Below, piece after piece: positions 1-10,618 of a DNA stretch of 64,000 bases. Both the position numbers and the translations under genes were made by a program. The stretch spans positions 878,001-942,000 of the forward strand of contig CM034395.1 of NCBI GenBank assembly GCA_019925095.2, in the 5' to 3' direction. Numbering within the stretch: position 1 is the stretch's first letter; each line of letters starts with the position of its first letter. A model generated the notes under the pieces. The model ran no database searches, was not told where the DNA came from, and saw nothing but the letters and a program-made list of their open reading frames with translations. The DNA is from Dendrolimus kikuchii (Eukaryota; Arthropoda; Insecta; Lepidoptera; Lasiocampidae).

Positions 1-2784
1 AATTTCACATTGTGTAGGCCAACCAGTTCTGATATAATCAAGAACCTTCGATAACAAGGGGTCGCGAGCAGTTTCTCGTTTAATCTCATTATAGTCCAAA
101 AGAAGCGCATCCTGAACAAAATGAAGATATGTTTGCTCTGGTAGCGTTTTATTGTTTAAATTACAAATTGGTAAACGAGATAGACCGTCTGCTCCATTTT
201 CATTAGTGCGAATGTACTCTATCTGGAAATTATATGCTGATAAAATAATGGCCCACCTCTGCATTCGACTAGCTACCATAGTTGGTATTCCCGTATTTGG
301 ACCAAAAATGGACACTAGCGGTTTATGATCAGTTCGCAAAACGAACTGTCGCCCGTATAAATACTGGTGAAATTTATTTACGCTATAAATAATAGCCAAA
401 GCTTCCCGATGAATTTGGGAGTAATTCTTTTCTGCCTCATTCAACGTACGCGAAGCATACGCTATCGGACGTTCACCTTTACCATCATCACTTGGTTGTG
501 AAAGTACACTTCCAATTCCCTGAGCGCTTGCGTCACATGTCAAAATCAAGATTTTTTTAGGATCATAATGTGCTAAAATTTCAGTACTTGAGAGCATTTT
601 TTTTATTTTATCAAATGATGCTTCACACTCTTGAGACCAAGACCAATGCTTGTTCTTTTTCAATAAATCGTACAATGGCGCTAGCTTATCACTCATTTTC
701 CTAATAAATTTCCCGTAAAAATTAATCATTCCAAGAAAAGATCTAAGTTCGGTAACATTTGTCGGTCTCGGCATTTTTTTTATAGCTTCTACTTTATCGG
801 GATCAGTTTTAATACCGTCTTTACTTAAAATGTATCCTAAATACCTTACTTGGTCGACCAAAAACACACACTTACTTTTTTTTAACTTTAAACCATACTC
901 CTGTAATCTGCTGAATACAGCCTCTAACGCCAATAAATGCTCTTGTTGTGTTTGCCCCCCAATAATTACGTCATCCAGAAAAATTTGTACATTTGGTATA
1001 TTTTTTAATACTGTGCACATAATACGTTGGAAAATACCCGGGCTTGAAGATAAACCAAACACTAGTCTATTATATCTGAATAAACCTCGGTGAGTGTTAA
1101 TAACCGTATATTTTTTTGTCTCATCTAATTCAATTTGATTGTAAGCTTGTGATAAGTCAATTTTAGAATAAAATTGAGTCTTTCCTAAACTAACCATTAA
1201 ATCCTCGATTTTTGGTAAAGGATATCGATCCACTAACAAAACTGGATTTAATGTTGCTTTATAATCGGCGCAAATCCGCAAGGAACCATCAGCCTTGTTG
1301 ACCGGCACCAGAGGTGAAGCCCAATCTGAACAGTCCACTGGTTCAATAATACCATCACGCAGCATAGCGTCTAGTTCCGCGTCAACTCGATCTCGCAGCG
1401 CGAAAGGCAAAGGTCGAGCGCGTTGGAACACGGGTTGTGCTCCTACACGAACTCGTAGCGTTGCCTTGCCGCCCGTAAACCGTCCAAGCCCGCCGCTGAA
1501 GAGCTCCTTAAACCTACATAATAAATTATTTACATCTCGAGGAATTTGTTTAGGTACTATTACATTATGACAATTACTAAAACTAGGTATTTTTATGTTC
1601 AATTCTGTCAACCATTGCCTGCCAAGCAGAGAAGTTGTTCCTCCTTCAATTATAAACAACTCTAAACGCTTTGTCAGGCCTCGATAAGTCACCGCTGGTC
1701 TTATCACTCCAACTGGTTTAATCTTGGAACCATCATAAAAGTTTAGAATTATTTTGTTTTTTTCTAAAGGATTATTCCGGAAATATCTTTCGTAAATTTC
1801 TGTACTTATACAGGAGACGGCTGTGCCCGTATCAACCTCCATCAAAATAACACGGTCATCTATAATTATTGGCAAACTTACCGCTCTATAATCATTTAAA
1901 CAAAGTTGATGAAGGTTTTCATTGTTAACTTCATCTTCTGAAACGGCCTCTTCTGTATGACCGTAATAGACGTCGGATCTTTTTGAATACCCTTGCCTTC
2001 TATCTGCCTTCCTTGGACAAACTCGCTGAATGTGACCTCTTTTTTTACAATAATTACACAGAGACTTCTTAAAACGACAATTGTTATAAATGTGGTAATT
2101 CGAACCACATCCTCCACATTTTTGATTTTCTGAAGAGTCTTCAAGATTGTGTTCCCTTTTTATATGAAACTCCCTTCTTTTACTATTGTAATTGCTATTT
2201 TGCGCAATTGCATGCAAATTATTTTGCATTGGACTCTCCACACATGTTTTTGAAGTAGATGCCTCCACTATGGATGCATTCCGTTCAGCCGTTTCCAGAT
2301 TAGTTGCAATCCTAACTGCAGCTGTAAAAGTCAACGAATCTTCCTCCAAGAATAGTCGCTGCCTTAAAACATCACTTTTTAGGCCACAAACAAACTGATC
2401 GCGAAGATTTTCACATAAGTTTCCTTCAAATTTACAATTTCGTGCAAGTTTCTTTAGTTCTGATACGTAATTAGCTATATCTTCCCCTTCGCTTTGCCTT
2501 CGCTGTCTAAATATATATCTCTCAGCTAGTATGGAAGGTGCTGGTTGCAGATGTTTAGCTAAAATTTGAATTGCCTCTTCATATTTAAGATCAGCCGGCT
2601 TTTTGGGGCAGGCTAAATTTGATAGCAATTCATATGCTTCTTCCCCGACAACAGTGATCAGGGTTGGTAAACGTAAATCATCTTTTATATTATTGACTAG
2701 AAAATACATGTCTAGCCTTTCGACGTACATAGACCAGTTACCCATTTTTAATGAAAATTCCCCAATCTTACCATGCAATGCCAT
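1..2784 (-). CDS. Ty3/gypsy retrotransposon Gag-Pol polyprotein, C-terminus beyond window edge
   Basis: Reading the minus strand from the ATG at 2784, the frame stays open for 928 codons to base 1. Order: Gag-like N-terminus (about residues 1-220); two CX2CX4HX4C zinc knuckles with Cys/His at 223, 226, 231, 236 and 243, 246, 251, 256, which bind RNA in this family; aspartic protease motif MEVDTGTAVS at about 315-324 (catalytic D318); reverse transcriptase with FLDD at 602-605 in place of the usual YXDD; RNase H with TCDAS (D751) and TDHKPL downstream. The window starts between RNase H and the expected integrase. Gag and Pol share one frame with no shift or stop seen. The integrase and any env cannot be assessed. 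An intact frame implies recent insertion or purifying selection until recently. Confidence 0.93.
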   Translation of the reverse strand, partial: MALHGKIGEFSLKMGNWSMYVERLDMYFLVNNIKDDLRLPTLITVVGEEAYELLSNLACPKKPADLKYEEAIQILAKHLQPAPSILAERYIFRQRRQSEGEDIANYVSELKKLARNCKFEGNLCENLRDQFVCGLKSDVLRQRLFLEEDSLTFTAAVRIATNLETAERNASIVEASTSKTCVESPMQNNLHAIAQNSNYNSKRREFHIKREHNLEDSSENQKCGGCGSNYHIYNNCRFKKSLCNYCKKRGHIQRVCPRKADRRQGYSKRSDVYYGHTEEAVSEDEVNNENLHQLCLNDYRAVSLPIIIDDRVILMEVDTGTAVSCISTEIYERYFRNNPLEKNKIILNFYDGSKIKPVGVIRPAVTYRGLTKRLELFIIEGGTTSLLGRQWLTELNIKIPSFSNCHNVIVPKQIPRDVNNLLCRFKELFSGGLGRFTGGKATLRVRVGAQPVFQRARPLPFALRDRVDAELDAMLRDGIIEPVDCSDWASPLVPVNKADGSLRICADYKATLNPVLLVDRYPLPKIEDLMVSLGKTQFYSKIDLSQAYNQIELDETKKYTVINTHRGLFRYNRLVFGLSSSPGIFQRIMCTVLKNIPNVQIFLDDVIIGGQTQQEHLLALEAVFSRLQEYGLKLKKSKCVFLVDQVRYLGYILSKDGIKTDPDKVEAIKKMPRPTNVTELRSFLGMINFYGKFIRKMSDKLAPLYDLLKKNKHWSWSQECEASFDKIKKMLSSTEILAHYDPKKILILTCDASAQGIGSVLSQPSDDGKGERPIAYASRTLNEAEKNYSQIHREALAIIYSVNKFHQYLYGRQFVLRTDHKPLVSIFGPNTGIPTMVASRMQRWAIILSAYNFQIEYIRTNENGADGLSRLPICNLNNKTLPEQTYLHFVQDALLLDYNEIKRETARDPLLSKVLDYIRTGWPTQCEI

Positions 2785-3576
2785 TATGTTGTATTTAGTT
2801 AAATTTACTTATATCAAAGTCCACAATGCAAACCAAATTTATTAAACTCGTCGCCAGTATAATATTCGGAAATAATACCATATTAGTTTTCACATATTTT
2901 AATCCCGAATGACAACTTATATGACAACTTCTAAAAATACATTAAAGTAATAAAACCTTTACAGAAAAAATAAAAAATACCTTGTCTTGTCGTTTGATTA
3001 GTTGTTGAAACAGTTTTTATTATTTTACTTATTACGCTCGCGGACCGCGTTCGTAATACCGAAGAAAGAGAGTTGGTCTGAAAGAGAGTGTCGGGGTGAA
3101 GGTAAGGAAAGGAATGCTCCGGTGGTTCGGGCATGTGGAAAGAATGCATGATGAAAGGATGACTAAACAGATATACAATGCAAAAGTGGATGGATGCAGA
3201 AGTCGTGGAAGGCCACGACACAGCTTCCATGATCAAATTGATCGTGTACTAGCAGAAGGTGATGTCAGGAGCCTTCAGAACAGACGAGCGTGCATGACAA
3301 GTGTGTCTGAACCTGAATGGCGCTCTGTTGTTCGTGCCTACCCCGCAAGGGAACTGGCGTGAAGTTATGTATGTATGTACTTATTACGTTTATTTCAATA
3401 TTATTTATACAGTAAATAGCTCTTAATCATTAATTAAACATGAATATTAATATTAGGAATCGTTAATGTGTCTCCGTGTTCGTTCGTAGAAGGGGGCGAG
3501 GAGGTAGGTGATAAGTCATCTGTCATTGCTGTCAAAATGTATTGACAGTGACGTTTCATTGTACAGATTAAATACT
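2785..3576 (-). mobile_element. Leader and candidate 5' LTR of the gypsy element, interrupted
   Basis: Upstream of the Gag ATG on the minus strand, TGGCGACGAG at 2856-2847 looks like a tRNA primer-binding site. The sequence beyond it could be the 5' LTR: it begins AGTAT next to the primer site and has a matching ATACT at 3572-3576, giving about 375 bp once the inserted RTE-W copy is removed. AGT...ACT ends occur in some insect gypsy elements. No second LTR lies in the window, so the LTR limits are a guess. Confidence 0.4.
3037..3377 (+). mobile_element. RTE-W LINE 3' fragment with target duplication
   Basis: 5'-truncated LINE copy encoding the last part of a reverse transcriptase protein (LRWFGHVERM ... 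YPARELA then stop) followed by an (ATGT)n tail. It is bounded by the 11-bp direct repeat TACTTATTACG at 3026-3036 and 3378-3388. An internal deletion removes the segment that encodes MNVKEASEV in other copies. It sits inside the candidate gypsy LTR and is therefore younger than it. Confidence 0.9.
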
Positions 3577-3606
3577 GTTAGTACAGTTAATGTGAAGGTA
3601 AATATT

Positions 3607-4089
3607 CCAAAAAAGTTATATCAACTATAATTCGCCTGCGTCTTGGCCACTGTTGCTGTCCTGTATTTCTTGCAAAATTAAGAATTCGCGATAATTCTCT
3701 CTGTGAGTGAGGCTTAGCTGACGGCTCTGTCCATCACATTTTTTTCGAATGTCCCAAAATAGTTTCTCCCCTCTACAGTATATTACTCAAAGATTTTCCC
3801 CGACCGGTCAATGTGGACTTTCTTCTTACCCTAGCTGATAGTAGACATGTACATATATTATCAAAGTTTTTAACAATAAATAACATCTATATCTAATGTA
3901 GTTAGTCTAACACTCTATGTTTTGTGTTGTCCTCAGGATCTCAGAAAGTGATTTGGAAGATCACCGACCAAATTTTTCTTTTCGCATTTATACTCTTATA
4001 TGCACCTCACATTTTACCACCTACTGTGACATTGGCCAAATCAATGCAAACTGCGTTGGAGCCATAATCCAAAAAAAGAAGAAGAAGAA
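3607..4089 (+). mobile_element. LINE C-terminal fragment and 3' UTR, jockey/I/R1-like
   Basis: The frame from about 3630 reads IIRLRLGHCCCPVFLAKLRI and later HHIFFECP, the Cys/His cluster that ends many jockey, I and R1 clade LINE proteins. A TGA replaces the second expected Cys codon (after SLCE), so it is dead. The frame ends near 3898, followed by a UTR and a (GAA)n tail. The 13-bp repeat GAAGGTAAATATT at 3594-3606 and 4090-4102 brackets it; the first three bases may belong to the tail. Confidence 0.8.
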
Positions 4090-4102
4090 GAAGGTAAATA
4101 TT

Positions 4103-4510
4103 ATTAAGTATTATTTAACTAACTAACTACTTTGGCTCAGAGGCTCAAAGTGAGTCTTTGCCTCCGTAACGAGAGCATGCCGCTTTCCTCTGTCCTGCAG
4201 TGTCTTGCCAGTTATGTGCTTGTAGTTCGGTCAGGTCAACTTCCACTCTGTTTTCCAACGATACTTAGGTCCACCCGCCGGTATACCGTCTCCTCCTTCT
4301 GTGAGCATATTATGTTTACGAAGGAGTAGGTGGAGCAGGAGGGCAGGTATCAACCTTCGGCCGCTGTAAGCGGGCGGCGCGGGTGGGAGCGCCCCTTGGG
4401 GTATAGGGATTCCATTCACCCGCACATGCCGTCGGGATGAGAGCTCATGCTGTCCTCCCGTATGGCTTGAAGAGAAGAAACGACGCAAGAAACTCTTCAG
4501 CAAACATGCC
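4103..4510 (-). mobile_element. Possible degraded LINE C-terminal fragment
   Basis: Minus-strand frames contain GGPKYRWKTEW followed by a shifted frame with KRHALVTEAKTHFEPLSQS. The layout resembles the end of RTE-type LINE proteins (basic GxPKxRW, then a DRxxW-like stretch). Frames are broken and no intact motif is present, so the family is uncertain. Confidence 0.3.
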
Positions 4511-5108
4511 TAGTCTAATAATTTTATGTAATATTAACATGGGTGGAAGAAATAATAAAAGAAATTATGAGGCAAGTTGGTTTGTGTTCCGGTGTACGCA
4601 GAAAGAGCTCACTACCAGGACACGTGGAGTTGGGATCGTTTCTACCGTTTTCTCGCAGTGCTGGCATAAGGCACAGGACGGGACACCCAGGGGTTTTAGT
4701 GGGTATCCCTAACTGGCGAGTGGCAATAGCATGGCACCAGTTCTGACTGGGCACGCTAGTGCCACCCCCACCCCACACGGATCGTGATTTATCTCCCCAA
4801 GCTTCTATACTTGGCATGGGTTATGGCTCTCAAACGAATTTCCCTCGGCTAAAAGACAAGGACGGCCAACGGTCGCCCCAAGTATGCTTTCTTCACCCCC
4901 GATCCTCTTCCACCCGTTCTACGTGAGTGAGCCAGCGGAGACGATGAGCCTTTATCTCTCTAGTTATATTGAGCTCGCCCAAAAATATAATTATTAAGTA
5001 CCGAGTTTTTTTTTGTTATTAACAACTCTACGGATTCGAGTTCCGTACCCTTTTTTACAACTTGATTTCTAGTTTTAATTTTTTTAATTTAACACGGTTA
5101 TTAGTTAC
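4511..5108. other. GC-rich unassigned repeat-like DNA
   Basis: About 450 bp of moderately GC-rich sequence (4560-4980) with no convincing frame, then AT-rich DNA. Its composition differs from the flanks and suggests a LINE 5' region or another transposon piece. I do not recognise it. Confidence 0.3.
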
Positions 5109-5354
5109 TTTGTTTTTTTTTTATTGCAGGAATTCAGCAGACAGGCAGACGGCCCACTGGATGGAAAGCGGTTACCATCGCCTATGGACATTTGCAACAC
5201 CAAAGGTGCTACAAATGCGCTGCTGCTCTCTTAAGGGAAACTGGAACCTGGTCACTAATGCCGGAACACAACTCAAAGTTGTTATGGCGACATGCACTAG
5301 ACCAGGGGTGGTAGCCATCCAGTCGGGCAAATGCCCTGCCACCTGGCAAAACCA
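5109..5354 (-). mobile_element. SINE-G, short form
   Basis: Antisense SINE-G starting at the poly(T) (poly(A) on the minus strand) and continuing through GCAGACGGCCCAC and the core. It ends at CCACCTGGC, so the first ~80 bp of the full form are missing. Two other copies stop at this same base. Confidence 0.85.
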
Positions 5355-5364
5355 CCACACAGTC

Positions 5365-5401
5365 GTCACAGACGAGTACCACCTTGGTACTCGTCTGTGA
5401 C
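5365..5401. repeat. Perfect 17-bp hairpin
   Basis: The arm 5365-5381 (GTCACAGACGAGTACCA) is followed by the loop CCT and its exact reverse complement at 5385-5401. It lies 11 bases past the truncated end of the SINE-G copy. The near-zero loop fits a DNA-repair or template-switch product or a foldback end. Confidence 0.85.
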
Positions 5402-5714
5402 ATTAATTTATTGATTTTTGTGTTGAGGTATACTCCTCAATACCTACATACGTATCTTACGAATAACTTATTATTAAATTAATTTATTCTAGTTTTAATA
5501 CTAAACTTATACTAATGTAGAGTGTATCTGTTATATGCTGGTGTTGTGAGGAAGTGCATGTGCAGTGTGGGCCTTATATCTATACTTATATATATTGTCC
5601 TATCTAGTGCCATGTGTTTTTGTTTTTAACTTTTAGTACTGAATTTAATCATACCGGCCCACAAAAAATGTGGTCTGTACTTTTGACCAAACCTATCTAT
5701 GATATAAATAATAA
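5402..5714. other. No recognisable feature
   Basis: AT-rich sequence with no frame or repeat I recognise. Confidence 0.5.
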
Positions 5715-5992
5715 ACAGCTCATAAACGTCCTATTGCTGAGCTCGGGCCTCCCATTATTGGGGAACGGACAGTATACCCGCTACGCTTATCCAAGGCGGC
5801 TTGGCAGGTTTGGCACATCGGTTATCGGTTGCAGCACGATGTTTTCCTCCACCTTTGCTAGCACGTGGTAATTATAGCAACATGCATATTAGATCAGAAA
5901 ATTGCGTAAGTGATGCATGCGTTCTAGCCAGGATCGAACCCGTGCCCTTTGAGTCTAGGACTTGTGCGCTAGCCATTACGCTACTACAGCTT
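5715..5992 (-). mobile_element. tRNA-derived SINE (tSINE)
   Basis: On the minus strand it starts near GTAGTAGCGTAATGG, whose TAGCGTAATGG fits a pol III A box (TRGCNNANNGG). GGGTTCGATCCTGG follows as a B box, then a body shared with 12620-12905 and 56625-56878. The body contains a GGAAAACATCGTG-type block. It is not a functional tRNA: no cloverleaf can be completed. Confidence 0.8.
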
Positions 5993-6373
5993 TCAAATCT
6001 ATCTATTTTTATGTATTTTAGGAATCTGAGGTCACTGTGATTCATACACCCTCAAATCTTGAGGGTATATGGACCAAGCTGTGGCCGGTGTTATTAAGTA
6101 GTAATATTACGAAAGGTCGTAGTGCAAAGTGCAGAAAACAATCATGGTAGGAAATAATTGTAAAGTAGTAGGAAATCATACTATATAGAATACTTCTCTT
6201 TGTTTATTAGCTCGTAAACTTTACAAACTGTCCGAGGAAACTTCGTAGAGCTTGTCTTGGAGAAAGATTACCTCAAAATTCAGTAATTAGTTTGGAAGTG
6301 CATCAAGAAAGATCGCAACACTAATTAACAAAGTCGCCACTCGACTCCCTTGACGTACAACTTTGTTTTAAAA
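5993..6373. other. No recognisable feature
   Basis: AT-rich, no supported gene. A small inverted repeat, CCCTCAAATCTTGAGGG, occurs near 6050. Confidence 0.4.
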
Positions 6374-6770
6374 TACATACATAACTTCACGCCAGTTCCC
6401 TTGCGGGGTAGGAACGAAGAACAGAGTGCCATTCAGTCTTATTCTTACACACCTCACTTGCTTCTTTGATATTCATAGCTCTTGTCATGCACGCTCGTCT
6501 GTTCTTAAGGCTCCTGACATCACCTTCTGCTAGTACACGATCAATATGATCATGGAAGGTGTGTCGTGGCCTTCCACGACTTCTGCATCCATCCACTTTT
6601 GCATTGTATATCTGTTTAGTCATTGTTTCATCATGCATTCTTTCCACATGCCCGAACCACCGGAGCATTCCTTTCCTTACCTTCACCCCGACACTCTCTT
6701 TCAGACCAACTCTCTTTCTTACTTCGGTATTACGAACGCGGTCCGCGAGCGTCTCTTCGCAGATTTTGCG
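6374..6770 (-). mobile_element. RTE-W LINE 3' fragment
   Basis: The minus strand encodes KVRKGMLRWFGHVERM through YPARELA and a stop, with the (ATGT)n tail at the left end. Homology to the longer copy at 7464-8315 ends near 6770. Flanks TTGTTTTAAAAT and TTGTTTTATAAT may be a degraded target duplication. Confidence 0.85.
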
Positions 6771-6926
6771 GATTTTGTTTACATTGTTTTATAATATAGG
6801 ACGTAATTAGAATTTTTGAAACTATATTAATTTCATTTTTCAATTTTTGATTTGTTTTGAAACTTTTTCGTTCAGTAAGAAACGTAGTCCCGAAAAGTAC
6901 CTAATTTTAAATCTTTTCATATGTCC

Positions 6927-7238
6927 TTTTTTTTTTATTGCAGGAATTCAGCAGACAGGCAGACAGCCCACTTGATGGAAAGCGGTTACCATCGCCTATG
7001 GACATTTGCAACACCAAAGGTGCTACAAATGCGCTGCTGCTCTCTTAAGGGAGACTGGAACCTGGTCACTAATGCCGGAACACAACTCACAGTTGTTCTG
7101 GCGGCATGCTCTAGACCAGGGGTGGTAGCCATCCAGTCGGGCAAATGCCCTACCACCTGGCTGTGGGTTGTTTAGTCGCCTCTTACGACAGGCCGCCAGG
7201 CCGCAGGAAATTGTATTCTTTCTCCGTTCCTGCACGGA
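6927..7238 (-). mobile_element. SINE-G, full length
   Basis: Runs from poly(T) with TTATTGCAGG at the left to TGCACGGAT at the right. The minus strand is sense and ends AATAAA(A)n. Confidence 0.9.
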
Positions 7239-7463
7239 TAAAACGGTCCTTCATGTAGGACAAAGTAAACTAGTTATTTCATATACAGCGCTTCGCGTGC
7301 AGTGTGGCTGTTCCACTAATAAAAAAAATAAATAAAAAATCCACCAGTAGAAAGGAATTTAAAGGCATATTAAATCAAAATTTCGTAATAGATAAGTCTC
7401 AAACAGTTGATAAAAAATATTTTATTTTTATTGTTTTAAATTGGCTTTTCATCCGGGAATTAT

Positions 7464-8315
7464 ACATACATACATACATAACTTCACGCCAGTTCCCTTG
7501 CGGGGTAGGCACGAACAACAGAGTGCCATTTAGGCTTATTCTTACACACCTCACTTGCCTCTTTGACATTCATAACTCTTGTCATGCAAGCTCGTCTGTT
7601 CTTAAGGCTCCTGACATCACCTTCTGCTAGTACACGATCAATTTGATCATGGAAGGTGTGTCGTGGCCTTCCACGATTTCTGCATCCATCCACTTTTGCA
7701 TTGTATATCTGTTTAGTCATTCTTTCATCATGCATTCTTTCCACATGCCCGAACCACCGGAGCATTCCTTTCCTAACCTTCACCCCGACACTCTCTTTCA
7801 GACCAACTCTCTTTCTTACTTCGGTATTACGAACGCGGTCCGCGAGCGTCACTCCGCAGATTTTGCGCAGTGCTCGCATCTCGACCGCGCTTACTCTACT
7901 TTCATGCTCTTTCTTCCATACCCAACTCTCGCTTCCATACGCGAGCGTAGGTACCAGCACCGCGTTGTGTACGGCGAGCTGGGCCTTCTGGCTGAGGTTC
8001 TTAGCGCCTAGAAGTTTACATAACGCTCCATTTAAACTATTCCCCAAATTCACTCTTCTTTCTATATCAGCGGTGTACCTTCCATCCCTGCTAAAAGCAC
8101 ATCCAAGATATACAAACTCATTCACTTGCTCCAGCATAACATCATCGACCATTATCCTTGCATTCGTTCTGGTTTCTTCTCTTTCAAACACCATAACCTT
8201 TGTTTTCTTCGCATTCAAATGTAAGCCTCTCGCCTGACAGTCATCTTTCATCATTGTGACTAGTGTTTGCAGTTCTGATGGCGATTCGGCTAAAAGCACG
8301 GCATCATCCGCAAAA
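7464..8315 (-). mobile_element. RTE-W LINE, longest copy in the window
   Basis: The open frame encodes about 275 residues from the reverse transcriptase catalytic FADD (ADD at about 8307) through LHLNAKKTKVMVF, FVYLGCAFSRDG, LAYGSESWVWKKE and LRWFGHVERM to YPARELA-stop, then the (ATGT)n tail. The order (ADD, GLHLN..KT, F.YLG, YG.E.W, FGH..R) matches RTE/BovB-type LINEs. It is cut within the FADD block, consistent with aborted target-primed reverse transcription. The flanking AATTAT hexamers (7458-7463 and 8316-8321) may be a short target duplication. It lacks endonuclease and most of the reverse transcriptase, so it is non-autonomous. Confidence 0.9.
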
Positions 8316-8418
8316 AATTATGGTATAAATATATAAATAAATTAAGCAACAATTAATCCCCAAGTACTGGTAAAAAAATTGCCACGAATCAATTTGTAAT
8401 TTTACAAAGAAACAAAAG

Positions 8419-8763
8419 AATAATAGTTAAAAAAAAAAAAAAAAATACGCTTTTATAGAAAATCCAACTAAAAAATAGAAAATAATTTTTAATAAATATG
8501 AATTAAAAATAGTGTAAGAAAAAATGATTTTATTGTAAAAAAAGCGTGGGGTGCATGGTATCAATAGTTATAAATATTTTATGAACAGATATGAGTAGAA
8601 GGGTTGTTTTGATAATATCCTGAAAAGCACCCCACGCTTTTTTTACAATAAAATCATTTTTTCTTACACTATTTTTAATTCATATTTATTAAAAATTATT
8701 TTCTATTTTTTAGTTGGATTTTCTATAAAAGCGTATTTTTTTTAGTTTTTTTTAACTATTATT
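8419..8763. repeat. Long near-perfect palindrome (foldback element)
   Basis: The left arm 8419-8554 and right arm 8627-8763 are reverse complements over about 135 bp. The only difference I see is in an A/T run. The arms enclose a 72-bp spacer. The arm ends read AATAATAGTTAAA and its complement. It has no protein frame, so it is either a foldback/long-TIR MITE or a recent inverted duplication. Confidence 0.92.
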
Positions 8764-8839
8764 TATTTTTCATTTTTTAGTCATTGTTTAGTGATTTAAT
8801 TCCCTTCTCCGTGGAAACATTGAAAAAAGAATTAAATAC

Positions 8840-9170
8840 ACTCTTATGATAAAATGGAACGTCATGTAAAAATAAACTTTTTTAAAAAGGTTTTTAAATA
8901 CAAGCTTTTGAGTTCCTGCATATCATGTAGCAGCAGAGTGCTAGCCAAGACAAGTAAAACGAGCCCAAACACGACGGGTCTATCTTGTTTAGTACAGGAG
9001 TTCCTATGGCCACCTTCCGACTCCATCATCAGATCAGCTCCATGGTACCATATTATTGCATTGTCACGCGATATACACATACGTGCAAAATTTCAGCTCA
9101 ATCGGAAACCGGGAAGTCGATCAAATTTAACTTGAAAGATTCCATTACATACTAACATACGTATGAAGCT
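8840..9170 (+). repeat. Dispersed repeat shared with 31079-31212
   Basis: 8870-9000 matches 31079-31212 in reverse orientation (for example AGTGCTAGCCAAGACAAG). Further right is a block common in lepidopteran repeats (CTCCATCATCAGATCAGCTC). The family is not named. Frames around 8854-9135 are read-through. Confidence 0.65.
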
Positions 9171-9333
9171 AATAAAAGCGTATTAAAATCAAAAACTACT
9201 TAGGACAAAAAGCTGGAAACTTAAATGAATAATTTATATTTGGTAATATAATAACGATGTGCGTGGTAGAAATAGAAAACGCCGCGGGGGCAGATTTCTT
9301 TTTGAAAACCGGCTACACCCTTGTAGAAAAAGT

Positions 9334-9383
9334 TGTTCTCCAGTGGAACTTATTTTAAATAAAAACTTATGAATTTGAATCTA
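9334..9383 (+). mobile_element. LINE-D 3' tail fragment
   Basis: The short piece TTCTCCAGTGGAACTTATTTT...GAATTTGAAT matches the last 45 bp of LINE-D, including the GAATTT-type terminal repeat. Confidence 0.6.
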
Positions 9384-9524
9384 GATAAATAAATCCATTT
9401 TGCTGCCAGACGCACTTTGATATTTACTTAAAATGCTAACAGATTTATTACAATTGAATTGACAATAATTGCCCTCTCAGACGCATTAATGGGTTTTAAT
9501 TCAATTATTATATTTTGTATCATC

Positions 9525-9890
9525 TAATACCGAAGTAAGAAAGAGAGTTGGTCTGAAAGAGAATGTCGGGGTGAAGGTAAGGAAAGGTATGCTCCGGTGG
9601 TTCGGGCATGTGGAAAGAATGCATGATGAAAGAATGGCTAAACAGATATACAATGCAAAAGTGGATGGATGCAGAAGTCGTGGAAGGCCACGGCACATCT
9701 TTCACGATCAAGTTGATCGTGTACTAGCAGAAGGTGATGTCAGGAGCCTTAAGAATAGACGAGCGTGCATGACAAGAGCTATACATGTCAAAGAAGCAAG
9801 TGAGGTGTGTAAGAATAAGCCTGAATGGCGCTATGTTGATCGTGCCTACCCCGCAAGGGAACTGGCGTGAAGTTATGTATGTATGTATGT
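9525..9890 (+). mobile_element. RTE-W LINE 3' fragment
   Basis: Encodes MLRWFGHVERM to YPARELA-stop in one frame (99 codons from the first ATG), followed by (ATGT)n. Truncated at the EVRKRVGL segment. I see no convincing target duplication. Confidence 0.88.
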
Positions 9891-10618
9891 ACTTTATCGA
9901 AATTGAACCAAGAATGTTTAGACGATACAATTTTCGGTTTGATTCAGTTAATTATTAATATTGACGGGTCGCTGCAGGAATAAACAACCCGTTCATTTGC
10001 AAAATATGTAATTTCGTATATAATATTTACATAGCCGAAAGCAATAATATCTAATATATAACTCGATTTAAAACAATTAAAATATGTACAATTTTGTGAC
10101 GACTTTTCTGTCTGTCATGTTGACATAACAGTTTTCAATGATAAACTAAAAATCTAGCCTGCCAGCCTGTAGGCGAAAAGATTTGTTTCGCCACAAAATA
10201 ATATAGTTTAGTCAAGTAAAAGGTTAGTTTTGACCGAATACATATTGGTAAAATAGGGTAGCCGACACTCAAATTAATTGAGATAATTTTAACATCTTAC
10301 AGAACGTAGCAGCCTCCTAGATTATGCGCGCGAGTATAAAGTTAAGACCTTAATCTATGAGTCAAACAGCGTATTAATTATACTTGAACACAGTATTTAA
10401 AATTGTTGATATCATGACATTATAAAAGTAAGAAGATATTAGGACCTAAACACATAACCACGTTACGGCGCCTGCCGCATGTGTGGAGTAAACTCCAACG
10501 AAATAAAAAAAGAGGCGCGGAAAAGCGTTTGTAAATCATTTATGACAATTACAGCGAAAAAAATCCGATAAATAACAAAAGAGCAATACGCTTATTGCGA
10601 TCCACGACAGGGACACGT
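9891..10618. other. No recognisable feature
   Basis: AT-rich and unannotated. TTACGGCGCCTGCC near 10463 resembles the GTTACGGCGCC block inside the TIR element at 25751-25995. Confidence 0.4.

Noticed and set aside
1896..2144. 82-codon minus-strand frame
   Set aside because: It lies in a different frame of the gypsy Gag-Pol region; the zinc-knuckle frame is the real one.
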